Shown piece by piece: positions 16,958-25,985 of a stretch of DNA of 64,000 nucleotides. The number at the start of each line of letters is the position of its first letter. Position 1 is the first letter of the stretch. Origin of the DNA: Actinomyces minihominis. Lineage in GTDB: Bacteria; Actinomycetota; Actinomycetes; Actinomycetales; Actinomycetaceae. The stretch lies in the NCBI RefSeq assembly GCF_900187855.1, contig NZ_FYEG01000006.1:61045-125044 (forward strand), given 5' to 3'. Below the pieces are notes generated by a model, which was not told where the DNA came from, searched no databases, and was given only the letters and a program-made list of their open reading frames with translations. The position numbers were made by a program, and so were the translations under genes.

Positions 16958-18931
16958 CTAGCCGATCCCGAGGGGAATCGAGTGGCCTGGTACCGCATTG
17001 ATTAGCTCACGCGTGTACTCCTGCTGCGGGTTGCGGAACAGCTCCTCGGATGAACCGGACTCGACAATCTTGCCGTTCTCCATCACAACCACGTCGTCCG
17101 CGATGAGGCGGACAACAGCGAGGTCATGGGTGATAAACAGGTAGGTCAGGTCAAGCTCTGCCTGCAGGTCATTGAGCAGTTTGAGAATCTGGTTCTGCAC
17201 GAGGACGTCCAGGGCTGACACGGCCTCATCCAGGATGAGCACTTCGGGACGCAGAGCCAGGGCCCGGGCGATAGCCACGCGCTGACGCTGGCCGCCTGAA
17301 AGCTCATTCGGGTAGCGGCGCATCACGGAGCGGGGCAGCGCTACCAGATCAAGCAACTCTGAGACGCGTTCGATGCGTTCCTTCTTGTTGCCCACCTTGT
17401 GAACCTTGAGTGGTTCCTCAATGATTCGGTAGATCGAGTACATCGGGTCGAGCGAACCGTAGGGGTTCTGGAACACGACCTGCAGCTTGCTGCGCAGGTC
17501 GAACAGTTCCTGCCTGTTCAAAGTGGAGAGGTCACGACCCCGCATGAAGACCTTGCCGGAGGTCGGGTCAAGCAGGTTGAGGATGATATTTGCAACCGTC
17601 GACTTACCGGAACCGGACTCACCGACGACCGCCAAGGTGGTGCCGGTACGAACCCCGAACGTGACGTCGTCGACAGCGCGAAGAATCTTCTCTTCGCCCT
17701 TGGCGCCACGTACCTCGAACTCTTTGACCAGGTTTTCAACCCGAATGATCTCTTCGGTTGAGGTCGAACCCTTACCCGCACCAACCAGTTCCTCTTCGGT
17801 GGTCTGAATACCGCGCTCATGAGCGGAGATGATCCGCTTGGATGCGAGAGAGGGGGCTGCAGCGACGAGCCTCTGCGTGTAGGGGTGCTGGGGGTTCTGC
17901 AGAATCTCCAGTGCCGGTCCGGACTCAACCACACGACCACGGTGCATCACAACCAGCTGCTCTGCACGCTCAGCTGCCAGGCCGAGGTCGTGGGTGATGA
18001 AGAGAACGGCAGTTCCCATCTCAGCGGTCATGGTTGCAAGGTGGTTCAGAATGCGCTTCTGGACCGTTACGTCGAGGGCCGAGGTGGGCTCATCAGCAAT
18101 CAGAAGCTTGGGATGTGCTGCCAGTCCAATGGCAATCAGAGAGCGCTGACGCATACCGCCCGAGAACTCGTGGGGGTACTGCTTAGCGCGCCTCGGGGCG
18201 TCCGGAAGTCCGGCCTCTTCGAGCAGATCCGCCACACGCTGACCCACCTCGGAGCGGGGGACAACGTTGTTGGCCTTGAGGGCCTCTTTGACCTGTGAAC
18301 CGATGCGCCACACCGGGTTCAGGTTGGTCATGGGGTCCTGGGGAACCATGCCGATTTCTGAACCGCGAAGCTTGACCCACTCCTTCGAGGTGAGGTCGGA
18401 GATTTCCTTGCCCTCAAACTTGATGGAGCCGCCAGTGACCTTTCCGGTGCCGGGCAGCAGGCCGATGATGGCGGCAGCTGTCGTCGACTTACCGGAACCT
18501 GACTCACCGACAATGGCCACGGTCTGACCGGGGTAGATGGTCAGGTTGGCGTCACGTACCGCGGGCACCATACCGGTTGAGGAGGTGAAGGCAACGTTGA
18601 GGTCGGTGATCTCAAGCAGGGGAACGTCAGGGTTGAGCCCGTGCTGCTTGGCTGCGGCCGCGGCAACGGCCTCTTCAACCAGACTTTCCTCGTAGAGGGT
18701 GCGCCCGTCGGGAGCCTGATCTTCACCGGCGGTTGCCTGGCGTAGTTCGTCGCGGTCCTTCCGATCAGTCAGGGGGTCGGGAGCGTCAACATCGTCCTCG
18801 TACTCAACGAGGGGATCGGCACCCGGGAAGAAGGAGCTCTTGTTGTCCTGAAGCGGCTTCTCTTTATCTTCGGGTGACTCGGTGGACCGGTTGAGGTCCT
18901 TGTCGTCCGGAATGAATCCCATGTTTGTCAT
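16958..18931 (-). CDS. Peptide ABC importer, fused twin ATP-binding protein (DppD-DppF type)
   Basis: 657 residues with two complete ABC ATPase domains. The first has Walker A VGESGSGKST (141-150), signature EFSGGMRQR and Walker B LLIADEPTSALD. The second has VVGESGSGKST near 435, ELSGGQRQRVAIARAL and LILDEAVSALD. About 105 acidic residues precede the first domain. Each ABC half carries the extended Q-loop region usual for oligopeptide importers. It energises uptake of di- or oligopeptides. It overlaps the upstream permease gene by four bases (ATGA) and is the last gene of the operon. Confidence 0.93.
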   Translation of the reverse strand: MTNMGFIPDDKDLNRSTESPEDKEKPLQDNKSSFFPGADPLVEYEDDVDAPDPLTDRKDRDELRQATAGEDQAPDGRTLYEESLVEEAVAAAAAKQHGLNPDVPLLEITDLNVAFTSSTGMVPAVRDANLTIYPGQTVAIVGESGSGKSTTAAAIIGLLPGTGKVTGGSIKFEGKEISDLTSKEWVKLRGSEIGMVPQDPMTNLNPVWRIGSQVKEALKANNVVPRSEVGQRVADLLEEAGLPDAPRRAKQYPHEFSGGMRQRSLIAIGLAAHPKLLIADEPTSALDVTVQKRILNHLATMTAEMGTAVLFITHDLGLAAERAEQLVVMHRGRVVESGPALEILQNPQHPYTQRLVAAAPSLASKRIISAHERGIQTTEEELVGAGKGSTSTEEIIRVENLVKEFEVRGAKGEEKILRAVDDVTFGVRTGTTLAVVGESGSGKSTVANIILNLLDPTSGKVFMRGRDLSTLNRQELFDLRSKLQVVFQNPYGSLDPMYSIYRIIEEPLKVHKVGNKKERIERVSELLDLVALPRSVMRRYPNELSGGQRQRVAIARALALRPEVLILDEAVSALDVLVQNQILKLLNDLQAELDLTYLFITHDLAVVRLIADDVVVMENGKIVESGSSEELFRNPQQEYTRELINAVPGHSIPLGIG

Positions 18932-19899
18932 CGTTTGCGCGCCTTCGGATCCAGGGCGTCGCGAACAACGTCGCCCATCATGATGAAGCTAAGAACGGTC
19001 AGTCCCAGGGCGATAGCCGGGTAGAACAAAACCATCGGTTGCGTACGCAGCGCGGACTGGGCCCGGCTGATGTCGCCACCCCAGGAAACAATGTCCGGCG
19101 GAAGACCGACACCCAGGAAGGACAGGGTCGCCTCTGCAACGATGAAGGTACCGAGGGCGACGGTGGCGTAAACGATGATCGGTGCGGCCGCGTTGGGCAG
19201 GATGTGCGAGGTGATGATGCGCCACCTCGACGCACCCGTGGCCCGAGCCGCCGTCACGTACTCTTCGTTCTTGCCGGAGAGCACTGCGCCGCGGGAAATA
19301 CGGGCGATTGAGGTCCAACCGAAGACCGAGAGGATGAAGACAACCATCCAGACGTTGCGGTTCTCCTTGAACAGCTGCATGAAGACGATGGCAGCCAGGA
19401 CCAGCGGAACCGCGAAGAAGATGTCGGTGAGGCGCGACATGATCGCGTCAACCCAACCTCCGAAGAAGCCGGCCAGAGTACCGATCAGGGTGCCGAAGAA
19501 CGTCACGATTAGGGTCGTGAAAAGACCCACGGAGACTGAGGCACGGGCACCGTAAACAACGCGCGAGTAGATATCGCAACCCTGGCGGTCAAAGCCGAAG
19601 GGGTGTCCGGGGGAGGGGTCCGCAAGAGAGTTCGACAGTTCGCAGAACTTGGGGTTCAGGTTGGTGAACAGTGAGGGGAACAGCGACAGCATGACGGCGA
19701 CGAAGATGATGAAGGACGCAACCCAGAACAGGGGGCGAACCCGCAGGTTCTTCCACGCCTCACCCCACATTGATGAGGGGGCGGAGTCATCGGCAACCGC
19801 GTCAACGGCACCCAGTCCGGTCTCATCAGTTGTGGCGACGTAACGTTCCTGACCGGGCCTAGTCGTCTGGCCCGCGGTGGGAAGTAGATTCTCAGACAT
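18928..19899 (-). CDS. Peptide ABC importer permease (DppC type)
   Basis: Integral membrane protein with the ABC permease loop ATGASRWRIITSHILPNAAAPIIVYATVALGTFIVAEATLSFLGVGL. The N-terminal region has one helix (LFWVASFIIFVAVMLSLFPSLF) before the OppC-type exported segment with HPFGFDRQGCDIYSRVVYG. I use the ATG at 19899 (AAGGA six bases upstream), which gives an 8-bp overlap with dppB; the longer frame would overlap by 47 bp. Confidence 0.92.
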   Translation of the reverse strand: MSENLLPTAGQTTRPGQERYVATTDETGLGAVDAVADDSAPSSMWGEAWKNLRVRPLFWVASFIIFVAVMLSLFPSLFTNLNPKFCELSNSLADPSPGHPFGFDRQGCDIYSRVVYGARASVSVGLFTTLIVTFFGTLIGTLAGFFGGWVDAIMSRLTDIFFAVPLVLAAIVFMQLFKENRNVWMVVFILSVFGWTSIARISRGAVLSGKNEEYVTAARATGASRWRIITSHILPNAAAPIIVYATVALGTFIVAEATLSFLGVGLPPDIVSWGGDISRAQSALRTQPMVLFYPAIALGLTVLSFIMMGDVVRDALDPKARKR

Positions 19900-20818
19900 A
19901 ACGGATCCTTGGGTCCAGGACTGCGTACAGCAGGTCAACTAGAAGGTTGGCAACGATGTAGACGAGGACGAGCGCGGTTGTAATCGAGACAACCGATGAG
20001 GGCTCACCTCGAATAATGCCGTTCCACAGCATGCCGCCCACGCCGTTGATGCCGAAGATACCTTCTGTAACGATGGCTCCACCCATGAGGGCCCCGAGGT
20101 CTGCACCAATAAAGGTGACGACAGGAATCAGCGAGTTCCGCAGAATGTGGCGTCCCATGACGGCGCCTGAGGTCAGTCCCTTAGCGCGTGCGGTACGGAC
20201 GAAGTCGGCCCCGGCTGTCTCAGAGATGGACTGCCTTGTCAGACGGATGATGTACGCCAGAGACACCGCGGCCAACACCATTGCTGGCATAAGCAGTGCC
20301 CGAATCGAGTGGTCTGTTCCGACAGTGGTCGGAAGGATCCCCCATTTCACACCGACGAAGTACTGCAGCAGGAAGCCGATCACAAAGGTCGGAACCGAGA
20401 TCAGGACCATTGAGAAGACAAGGATGGTGGAGTCAAACCACTTGCCCTTGCGCATACCGGCAATGATGCCGAGGGTGATGCCAAAGACTGTCTCAATGAT
20501 GATGGCCATGAGAGCCAGGCGCAGTGTGATGGGGAAGGCGTGGGCCATCTGCTCGAACACCGGGCGACCTGAGAAGGTCTTGCCAAAGTCGAGGGTGAGA
20601 ACGCCCTTGATGTACAGCAGGTACTGCATCCAGAAGGGCTTATCAAGGTTGTACTCGGCGCGAATGCGCTCTTGAACCGCGGGATCGAGTCCGCGGTCGC
20701 CGCCAAGGGCAGCAACGGGGTCGCCTGGCATGAGATAGACCATGGCGAAAATCAGGAAGGTGGCTCCGAAGAAAACCGGGATGGTTTGTAACAGTCGGCG
20801 CCCAATGTATCTAGGCAT
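19892..20818 (-). CDS. Peptide ABC importer permease (DppB type)
   Basis: 308 residues: MPRYIGRRLLQTIPVFFGATFLIFAMVYLMPGDP at the N-terminus is the hallmark of DppB/OppB, and the permease loop reads RTARAKGLTSGAVMGRHILRNSLIPVVTFIGADLGALMGGAIVTEGIFGINGVG. Six membrane helices. It follows the binding-protein gene after a 112-bp gap that contains a strong hairpin. Confidence 0.94.
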   Translation of the reverse strand: MPRYIGRRLLQTIPVFFGATFLIFAMVYLMPGDPVAALGGDRGLDPAVQERIRAEYNLDKPFWMQYLLYIKGVLTLDFGKTFSGRPVFEQMAHAFPITLRLALMAIIIETVFGITLGIIAGMRKGKWFDSTILVFSMVLISVPTFVIGFLLQYFVGVKWGILPTTVGTDHSIRALLMPAMVLAAVSLAYIIRLTRQSISETAGADFVRTARAKGLTSGAVMGRHILRNSLIPVVTFIGADLGALMGGAIVTEGIFGINGVGGMLWNGIIRGEPSSVVSITTALVLVYIVANLLVDLLYAVLDPRIRYV

Positions 20819-20865
20819 GTGGGGTCCTCGGCTAGGCCTACAGGATGAGAAGGACTATAACGGTT

Positions 20866-20900
20866 TCACGGGGTGGCGGTACTGGTCCGCCACCCCGTGA
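20866..20900 (-). terminator. Intra-operon hairpin between the binding-protein gene and the permease genes
   Basis: Perfect 14-bp arms (TCACGGGGTGGCGG / CCGCCACCCCGTGA) with a seven-base loop and no T tract. It probably acts as a leaky terminator or a 3' stabiliser that gives more mRNA for the binding protein than for the membrane proteins, a common arrangement in ABC importers. Confidence 0.6.
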
Positions 20901-20930
20901 ACAAGTGGTACTAAATGGTAATCAGTACGA

Positions 20931-22565
20931 TCACTTGGTGATGTTCTGGTACAGCGGGACAGAATCCCAGCCGAACTCAACGTTCTGGACAGCCTCTGAG
21001 TAACCACCGGTTACGTTCGAGTACCAGAGCGGGATTGCCGGCAGCTGCTCAAGCAGGATTTCCTGTGCATCCTGGAGGAGCTTGTTGCCTTCTTCTACGG
21101 TCGGGGCTGCAGCCGCGTCCGAAAGGAGTGCGTCGAAGTCAGGGTTCGAGTAGTCACCATCGTTCGAGCCTGCGCCGGTGCCGTAGAGCGGGCCGAGGAA
21201 GTTGCCCAGAGCCGGGTAGTCAGCCTGCCAGCCGGTACGGAAAGCAGTCTTGATGGTGCGGCTTGTTACCTCGTCGCGCAGTGACTTGAAGTCCGGGTAG
21301 GGCTTGCCAAGTGCATCGATGCCAAGGTTGTTGACCAGCTGGTTGGCAACTGCGTCGACCCATGCCTGGTGGCCGCCGTCAGCGTTGTAAGCAAGCTCAA
21401 ACTTACCGGTGAAGGCATTGATAGCGTCTGCCTGTGCCCACAGCTCTTGAGCCTTCTCAGGGTTGAAGTCCAGGTTCACAGCGTTGGTGAGGTTACCGTC
21501 CCAACCTGCAATAACAGGTGAGGTGAAGTCGCGGGCAGGGGTACGGGTGCCCGAGAAGATTGCCTCGGTGATCTCTTCACGGTTGATCGACATCGAGATG
21601 GCCTGGCGACGCAGGTCGCCTTCCTCGCCACTGAAGTGGTCAAGACGCTCGGGGATGGTGAAGGACTGGAAGACAGCAGCGGGCTGGTTCACAGCACGCT
21701 CGCCAAGCTCCTGCTCGAACACGGCAAGGGCCTCATCCGGGATGGCGTCAAGGACATCCAGCTGGCCGGAAAGAAGGTCCGCGTAAGCAGCGGTCTGAGT
21801 CGGGTAGAAGATGAAGTCGATTCCACCGTTCTTGGCGGCGCGGTCACCGGTGTAGGTCTCCGAAGGAACCAGCTGGATGCGCTCATTGTGAACCCAACCC
21901 TCATCGCCGACCTTGTACGGGCCGTTACCGATTGGGTTTTCGCCACCCTTTTCGAGATCGTCAAGGGTCGACTGGGGAAGCGGGAAGAAGGCCGAGTAGC
22001 CCAGGCGGATCGGGAAGTCAGACTCAGGCTGCTTCAGCTCGATGGTGAAGGTGGTGTCGTCAACGACCTTCAGACCGGACATGGTGTCGCCGTCCTCAAC
22101 GAGGCCGTCGTCGGAGGTGCCGGCGATCGGTGCGAAGAAGTAGGCCGAGAGGTGGCCCTTCGAAGCGCCGAGGTTCCAGGCGTCGACGAAGGAGGCTGCA
22201 GTAACGGGGGTGCCGTCCGAGAAGACCTGGTCAGCCTTGAGCTTGACCGTGTAGTTCTGCGAGTCCTCGGTTTCGATCGACTCTGCAGCATCATTGTGGA
22301 CGGATCCGTCAGCCGCGTAGTAAACCAGGCCCGCGAAGAGCAGGTTGACCAGCTTGCCGCCACCAACCTCATTGGTGTTGGTAGGGATCAGTGGGTTCTG
22401 GGGCTCAGTCGAGTTGGCGGTGATCATTCCGGCTGAAACTTCGCCGACGATGCCACCACTCTGATCTTCACCACTTGCACTGGAACCGGAACCGCCGGTT
22501 GAGCAGGCGGCTAGTGAGAGTGCGAGTACGGCGGGCAGTGCCAGCCATGTCCTCTTAAGACTCAT
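20931..22565 (-). CDS. Peptide ABC importer substrate-binding lipoprotein (DppA/OppA type)
   Basis: 544 residues. The lipoprotein signal MSLKRTWLALPAVLALSLAAC has a lipobox LAAC with the modified Cys at 21, followed by a Gly/Ser linker. The mature part is an SBP family 5 protein (AESIETEDSQNYTVKLKADQVFSDGTPVTAASFVDAWN, LRRQAISMSINREEITEAIFSG). It delivers peptides to the DppBCDF complex. AAGGAGG lies just before the ATG. It is the first gene of the operon. Confidence 0.95.
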   Translation of the reverse strand: MSLKRTWLALPAVLALSLAACSTGGSGSSASGEDQSGGIVGEVSAGMITANSTEPQNPLIPTNTNEVGGGKLVNLLFAGLVYYAADGSVHNDAAESIETEDSQNYTVKLKADQVFSDGTPVTAASFVDAWNLGASKGHLSAYFFAPIAGTSDDGLVEDGDTMSGLKVVDDTTFTIELKQPESDFPIRLGYSAFFPLPQSTLDDLEKGGENPIGNGPYKVGDEGWVHNERIQLVPSETYTGDRAAKNGGIDFIFYPTQTAAYADLLSGQLDVLDAIPDEALAVFEQELGERAVNQPAAVFQSFTIPERLDHFSGEEGDLRRQAISMSINREEITEAIFSGTRTPARDFTSPVIAGWDGNLTNAVNLDFNPEKAQELWAQADAINAFTGKFELAYNADGGHQAWVDAVANQLVNNLGIDALGKPYPDFKSLRDEVTSRTIKTAFRTGWQADYPALGNFLGPLYGTGAGSNDGDYSNPDFDALLSDAAAAPTVEEGNKLLQDAQEILLEQLPAIPLWYSNVTGGYSEAVQNVEFGWDSVPLYQNITK

Positions 22566-23117
22566 AGTCCCTCCTTACAGGATCTATAGATTTTCGGGGC
22601 ACACCAGATGCCCAGACGTATGAACCCTAGAGAATTGCGCTTGTCAAACGGCAAGTTCGTTCACCATCTGAGCGCAAAACAGGGAGAAAAAACCGAGAAA
22701 GGCCAGTGAACAAGCCGATCTTGCCCAAAGGTTACAAGTTGGTTTCGGTCCAAATGGTGGGCATCGTGACTAGATCCACGCCAAAAAGTGCGTCATCGTG
22801 TTACTGGTTTGTTCCGAAAGTGGGACGTTCGTCCTCTGCGGCGCACCTTCAAACGGGGGGGTGTGGTGAGTAAATCCACCGGTCAGGGCACATGTGGGAG
22901 GGTAGACTTTCAAGGGCAGTAATTTCGGAGGCGTGGCCTCCTGATCTAAGGGGGTGGCCCAGGACTTGGGAAGTCAAAGTATTAACTCGTGTCCGCCTCC
23001 CTCTCAGCGCTACTTAGAGTAGCCGCCGCACCACGCAACACAGGTTGAGTGGTTGTGAGCCGGGGACCGGACGCGAGAACGAAGCGTCAGAAAGCCAACC
23101 TCAATCCAAGGCTCCAG
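22566..23117. promoter_or_regulatory. Divergent intergenic region (dppA promoter; possible structured leader of mgtE)
   Basis: About 550 bp without a convincing gene. The part near 22,600 should hold the leftward dppA promoter. The part nearer mgtE has small perfect hairpins: GGAGGC-GTG-GCCTCC (22927-22941) and GCTACT-TAG-AGTAGC (23009-23023). The GGAGGCG strand could also pair with CGCCTCC at about 22993-22999, giving two mutually exclusive structures. It does not match the M-box consensus as I know it. I see nothing else definite between 22,640 and 22,900. Confidence 0.35.
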
Positions 23118-24512
23118 ATGAAAAGAAACAAGTTCGCGAGTCACGCTCCTGAACCTCGGCCCACCATCCCCGAGACCCTCGTCGATGTGGTTTCCCTGGG
23201 AACCCCCCGGGCACTCTCCCTCTGGCTCGCAGATGTCGATCACGACCTCATGGGCAACCAGGTCGATGACCTGACCGATGAGCAGGCAGAGCGCCTGACA
23301 GAGCTACTCACTCCGGCCTCAGCGCGGGAGTTACTCGAGTCGATCGATGCCTACCAGTCCTACACATTTCTGAAAAAGCTTCCCCTTCCGGTAGCCGCGG
23401 GACTTCTCGACACCCTTGACGTTGATGAGGCCGCACAGGTCATCGAGTTCATGGATGACGGAGACCGACAGAGCGTCCTTCGGGCCATGGAGTTCTCTCG
23501 TTCAGCCCTGGTGCGTGGGCTTCTGGCCTGGCCGGACGACTCGGCTGCCTCCCGAATGCGGCCCACCCTCCTCCAGGTCGGGATCGATTCCACAATGGCT
23601 GACGCCGTGGCTGCCGCACGACGCAACCCGCAGCTGCTTGAAGAGGGCGTCTTCGTTACCGAACGCACCCCGCAGGGTGATGTTGGCCTGGGCTGGCTCT
23701 CTCACGACGCCATGGTCCTGGCACGGCGCGCCGACCTGGTTCGTGACCACATGGTTCCCGCGGATCGCCTGCAGCAGTGGTCGGTAAAGCCACTTGCCGA
23801 CCAGGAGCGGGTCATTCACAGGGTTCGGGCCCGAGACTCCGAAGTCGTGCCAGTTATGGATGGCAAGTACATCCTAGGTGTCATCACCATGGACTCAGTC
23901 GATGAGATCCTCCGTGAGGAGACCACGGAAGACGTCGAGATGATGGGTGGATCGGCCCCACTCGAGATCCCCTACTACCAGGCCACTCCGCTCCTGCTGT
24001 GGAGCAAGCGCATCGTCTGGCTTCTCGTCCTCTTCCTGGCTTCGATGTACACCTCGAATGTCATGCAGTCGTTCGAGGACGTTCTAGCTTCCGCAACGGC
24101 TCTGGCATTCTTCATTCCGCTTCTGATTGGCACCGGCGGCAACGTGGGAACGCAGATCACAACGACGCTGATTCGTGCCATTGCCGCGGACGGCCTGCGG
24201 TTGAGCGATGTCGGAGCCGTCCTCTGGAAAGAGTTCCGCACCGGCCTCCTGGTCGCTTTGACCATGGCGGTCGCGGGCCTGGTTCGAGCCTGGACACTGG
24301 GGGTTGGTTGGCCCATAACGATTACCGTCATCATTTCCCTGGCGGCAATCGTGATGTGGTCGTCGTTGGTGGCGTCAATCCTGCCCCTGATTTTGAAGCG
24401 TATGAAGCTGGATCCGGCCGTGGTTTCGGCCCCCATGATCTCGACGATTGTCGATGGTACGGGTCTGCTGATCTACTTCATGGTGGCGAGGGCAATCATT
24501 CCGGGCCTCTAG
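23118..24512 (+). CDS. mgtE: Magnesium transporter MgtE
   Basis: Mg2+ channel of the inner membrane. It has an N-terminal superhelical MgtE_N domain (LDTLDVDEAAQVIEFMDDGDRQSVLRAME), tandem CBS domains in the middle (DSEVVPVMDGKYILGVITMDSVDEILREE) and five membrane helices at the C-terminus, including LLIGTGGNVGTQITTTLIRAIA, the pore-lining segment with the family GGNVGTQ motif. I prefer the ATG at 23118 (AAGG six bases upstream; about 464 residues). The frame is open to a GTG at 23049, which would add 23 basic residues. A bidirectional terminator follows. Confidence 0.93.
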   Translation: MKRNKFASHAPEPRPTIPETLVDVVSLGTPRALSLWLADVDHDLMGNQVDDLTDEQAERLTELLTPASARELLESIDAYQSYTFLKKLPLPVAAGLLDTLDVDEAAQVIEFMDDGDRQSVLRAMEFSRSALVRGLLAWPDDSAASRMRPTLLQVGIDSTMADAVAAARRNPQLLEEGVFVTERTPQGDVGLGWLSHDAMVLARRADLVRDHMVPADRLQQWSVKPLADQERVIHRVRARDSEVVPVMDGKYILGVITMDSVDEILREETTEDVEMMGGSAPLEIPYYQATPLLLWSKRIVWLLVLFLASMYTSNVMQSFEDVLASATALAFFIPLLIGTGGNVGTQITTTLIRAIAADGLRLSDVGAVLWKEFRTGLLVALTMAVAGLVRAWTLGVGWPITITVIISLAAIVMWSSLVASILPLILKRMKLDPAVVSAPMISTIVDGTGLLIYFMVARAIIPGL

Positions 24513-24519
24513 ACACGAG

Positions 24520-24559
24520 CGAAAAGCCACCGTTCCCATCGTGGGGCGGTGGCTTTTCG
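24520..24559. terminator. Bidirectional terminator between mgtE and the MFS gene
   Basis: 13-bp arms CGAAAAGCCACCG / CGGTGGCTTTTCG with an inner CCCA-TCG-TGGG stem, located between convergent stop codons. Confidence 0.85.
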
Positions 24560-24572
24560 TTATCGTGGTGAG

Positions 24573-25826
24573 TTACTTGGACTCGAAGTCCTGCTCCTCG
24601 TTCTCTTCCGTGAACTCCGGAAGAGTGATGTGGGTCGATTCGAGGTGTCGCTTGAGTTTCCGCAGCCCGACCAGTGCCGCCACAACCATCAACCAGGCAA
24701 AGAGAACCGTGAAGGCGAATCCACCTCTGTGACCAACCTGGTCGATGGCGGGACCCGCGATTGCCGAACCAAGTGAGACACCAAGCGTCATGCCGGTCGA
24801 CATCCAGGTCAGACCTTCAGTGAGGCGATCGGGAGGGCTGATGCGCTGCACGATGGTGTTGACATTGGTCATCGTTGGGGCGATTGCGGCGCCCGCGATG
24901 AACATCAGGACTGCCAGGATCGCGATGTTCCCCGCGAAGAGGAATGTGCTGACTCCGACAGCGATGGCGAGGACGCCGAAGAAGAACATCTTCCACAGCG
25001 GGGCGTCCCAGACGCGACCTCCGTAAATAACCGCTGAAATGAGGGAACCCAGCGACATGGAGGCCAGGATGATTCCGGCCATAAACGACATGTTCACTTC
25101 ATCGGAGAACGCGACGACTGAAAGGTCGATTGAGCCAAAAACAGCGCCGTTGAAGATGTAGGTGGCAAACAGAGTCAGCATGGCTCCGTTGCGCATCACC
25201 GAGCTGCGCTTCACGCCGGGTTCGGGAATCATCACCGGGGGCTGGGTGGAACGCTGCAGCAGGAAGAGGAACGCACCAACAACCATGAAGACCACGGAGA
25301 CCCACAGGCCCGCCAGCGGGTGAACCGAGGCGGCCAGAAGGGTGGCAATGACGGGGCCGAGGACGAAGACCAGCTCATCGAAGGCGGCCTCCATCGCGTA
25401 GGCCACCTGCAGTTGGGCCGGTGACTTGCAAACCATGGCCCAGCGGGCTCGAACCAGGGCGCCCAGTGAACCACCCGTGGCTCCCATGAGCGCCGCCAGG
25501 ATGACCAGAACGGTTGGAGAAGCCAGGTTGACGATGGCGAAAATCAGGGCGACGAGGGATACCGCGGAAATCATGATCGACGGCAACATGATCTGCATTT
25601 GCCCGTGACGGTCAACCAGGCGCGAGAGAATCGGAGCGCAGATGGCGTAGGCGATAACCTGCACGGCACTGATCAGTCCGGCCAGGCTATAGCTGTCATA
25701 AAGGGCCCGCACACCAAGAATGATGGAGATGCCCACCATTGACATCGGTGCTCTCGCGATCACGCCGGCGATGGCGAATCGCATTGCTCCGGGCAGGGAG
25801 AGGACTTCTTTATAACGATTGAGCAT
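24573..25826 (-). CDS. MFS family transporter
   Basis: 417 residues with twelve hydrophobic segments. MFS cues are SRLVDRHGQMQIMLP (loop 2-3 motif A variant) and GATGGSLGALVRARWA in TM4-5. The ligand is unknown. The ATG at 25826 is preceded on its strand by TAGACT and six bases, with no ribosome binding site, so it is probably leaderless. The C-terminal tail is acidic (EFTEENEEQDFESK). Confidence 0.82.
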   Translation of the reverse strand: MLNRYKEVLSLPGAMRFAIAGVIARAPMSMVGISIILGVRALYDSYSLAGLISAVQVIAYAICAPILSRLVDRHGQMQIMLPSIMISAVSLVALIFAIVNLASPTVLVILAALMGATGGSLGALVRARWAMVCKSPAQLQVAYAMEAAFDELVFVLGPVIATLLAASVHPLAGLWVSVVFMVVGAFLFLLQRSTQPPVMIPEPGVKRSSVMRNGAMLTLFATYIFNGAVFGSIDLSVVAFSDEVNMSFMAGIILASMSLGSLISAVIYGGRVWDAPLWKMFFFGVLAIAVGVSTFLFAGNIAILAVLMFIAGAAIAPTMTNVNTIVQRISPPDRLTEGLTWMSTGMTLGVSLGSAIAGPAIDQVGHRGGFAFTVLFAWLMVVAALVGLRKLKRHLESTHITLPEFTEENEEQDFESK

Positions 25827-25924
25827 TAGAGAAGTCTAGGGACCAAAATAGACCCCCTCTAGCGGCTGTCTGTGAAGTCACAGGGAAGCTGTCATCTCGG
25901 TGTGTGGTGTGGCGCAGTTGGCGT

Positions 25925-25964
25925 GGAAACCCCTCGGACTAGGCACTTAGTCCGAGGGGTTTCC
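25925..25964. terminator. Terminator hairpin downstream of pgm
   Basis: Perfect 17-bp arms (GGAAACCCCTCGGACTA and complement) with a six-base GGCACT loop, 21 bp past the pgm stop. Confidence 0.85.
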
Positions 25965-25985
25965 TTTGAGTCTGCTTGGAGCAGC

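Noticed and set aside
21636..22436. A 266-codon open frame on the forward strand opposite the peptide-binding lipoprotein gene
   Set aside because: It lies fully antisense to a well-supported SBP family 5 gene, has no recognisable family and no ribosome binding site; it is an expected by-product of GC-rich codon use.
22858..23117. M-box (ykoK) magnesium riboswitch before mgtE
   Set aside because: The conserved M-box core sequences were looked for and not seen; only small hairpins are present, so I list a generic candidate leader instead.
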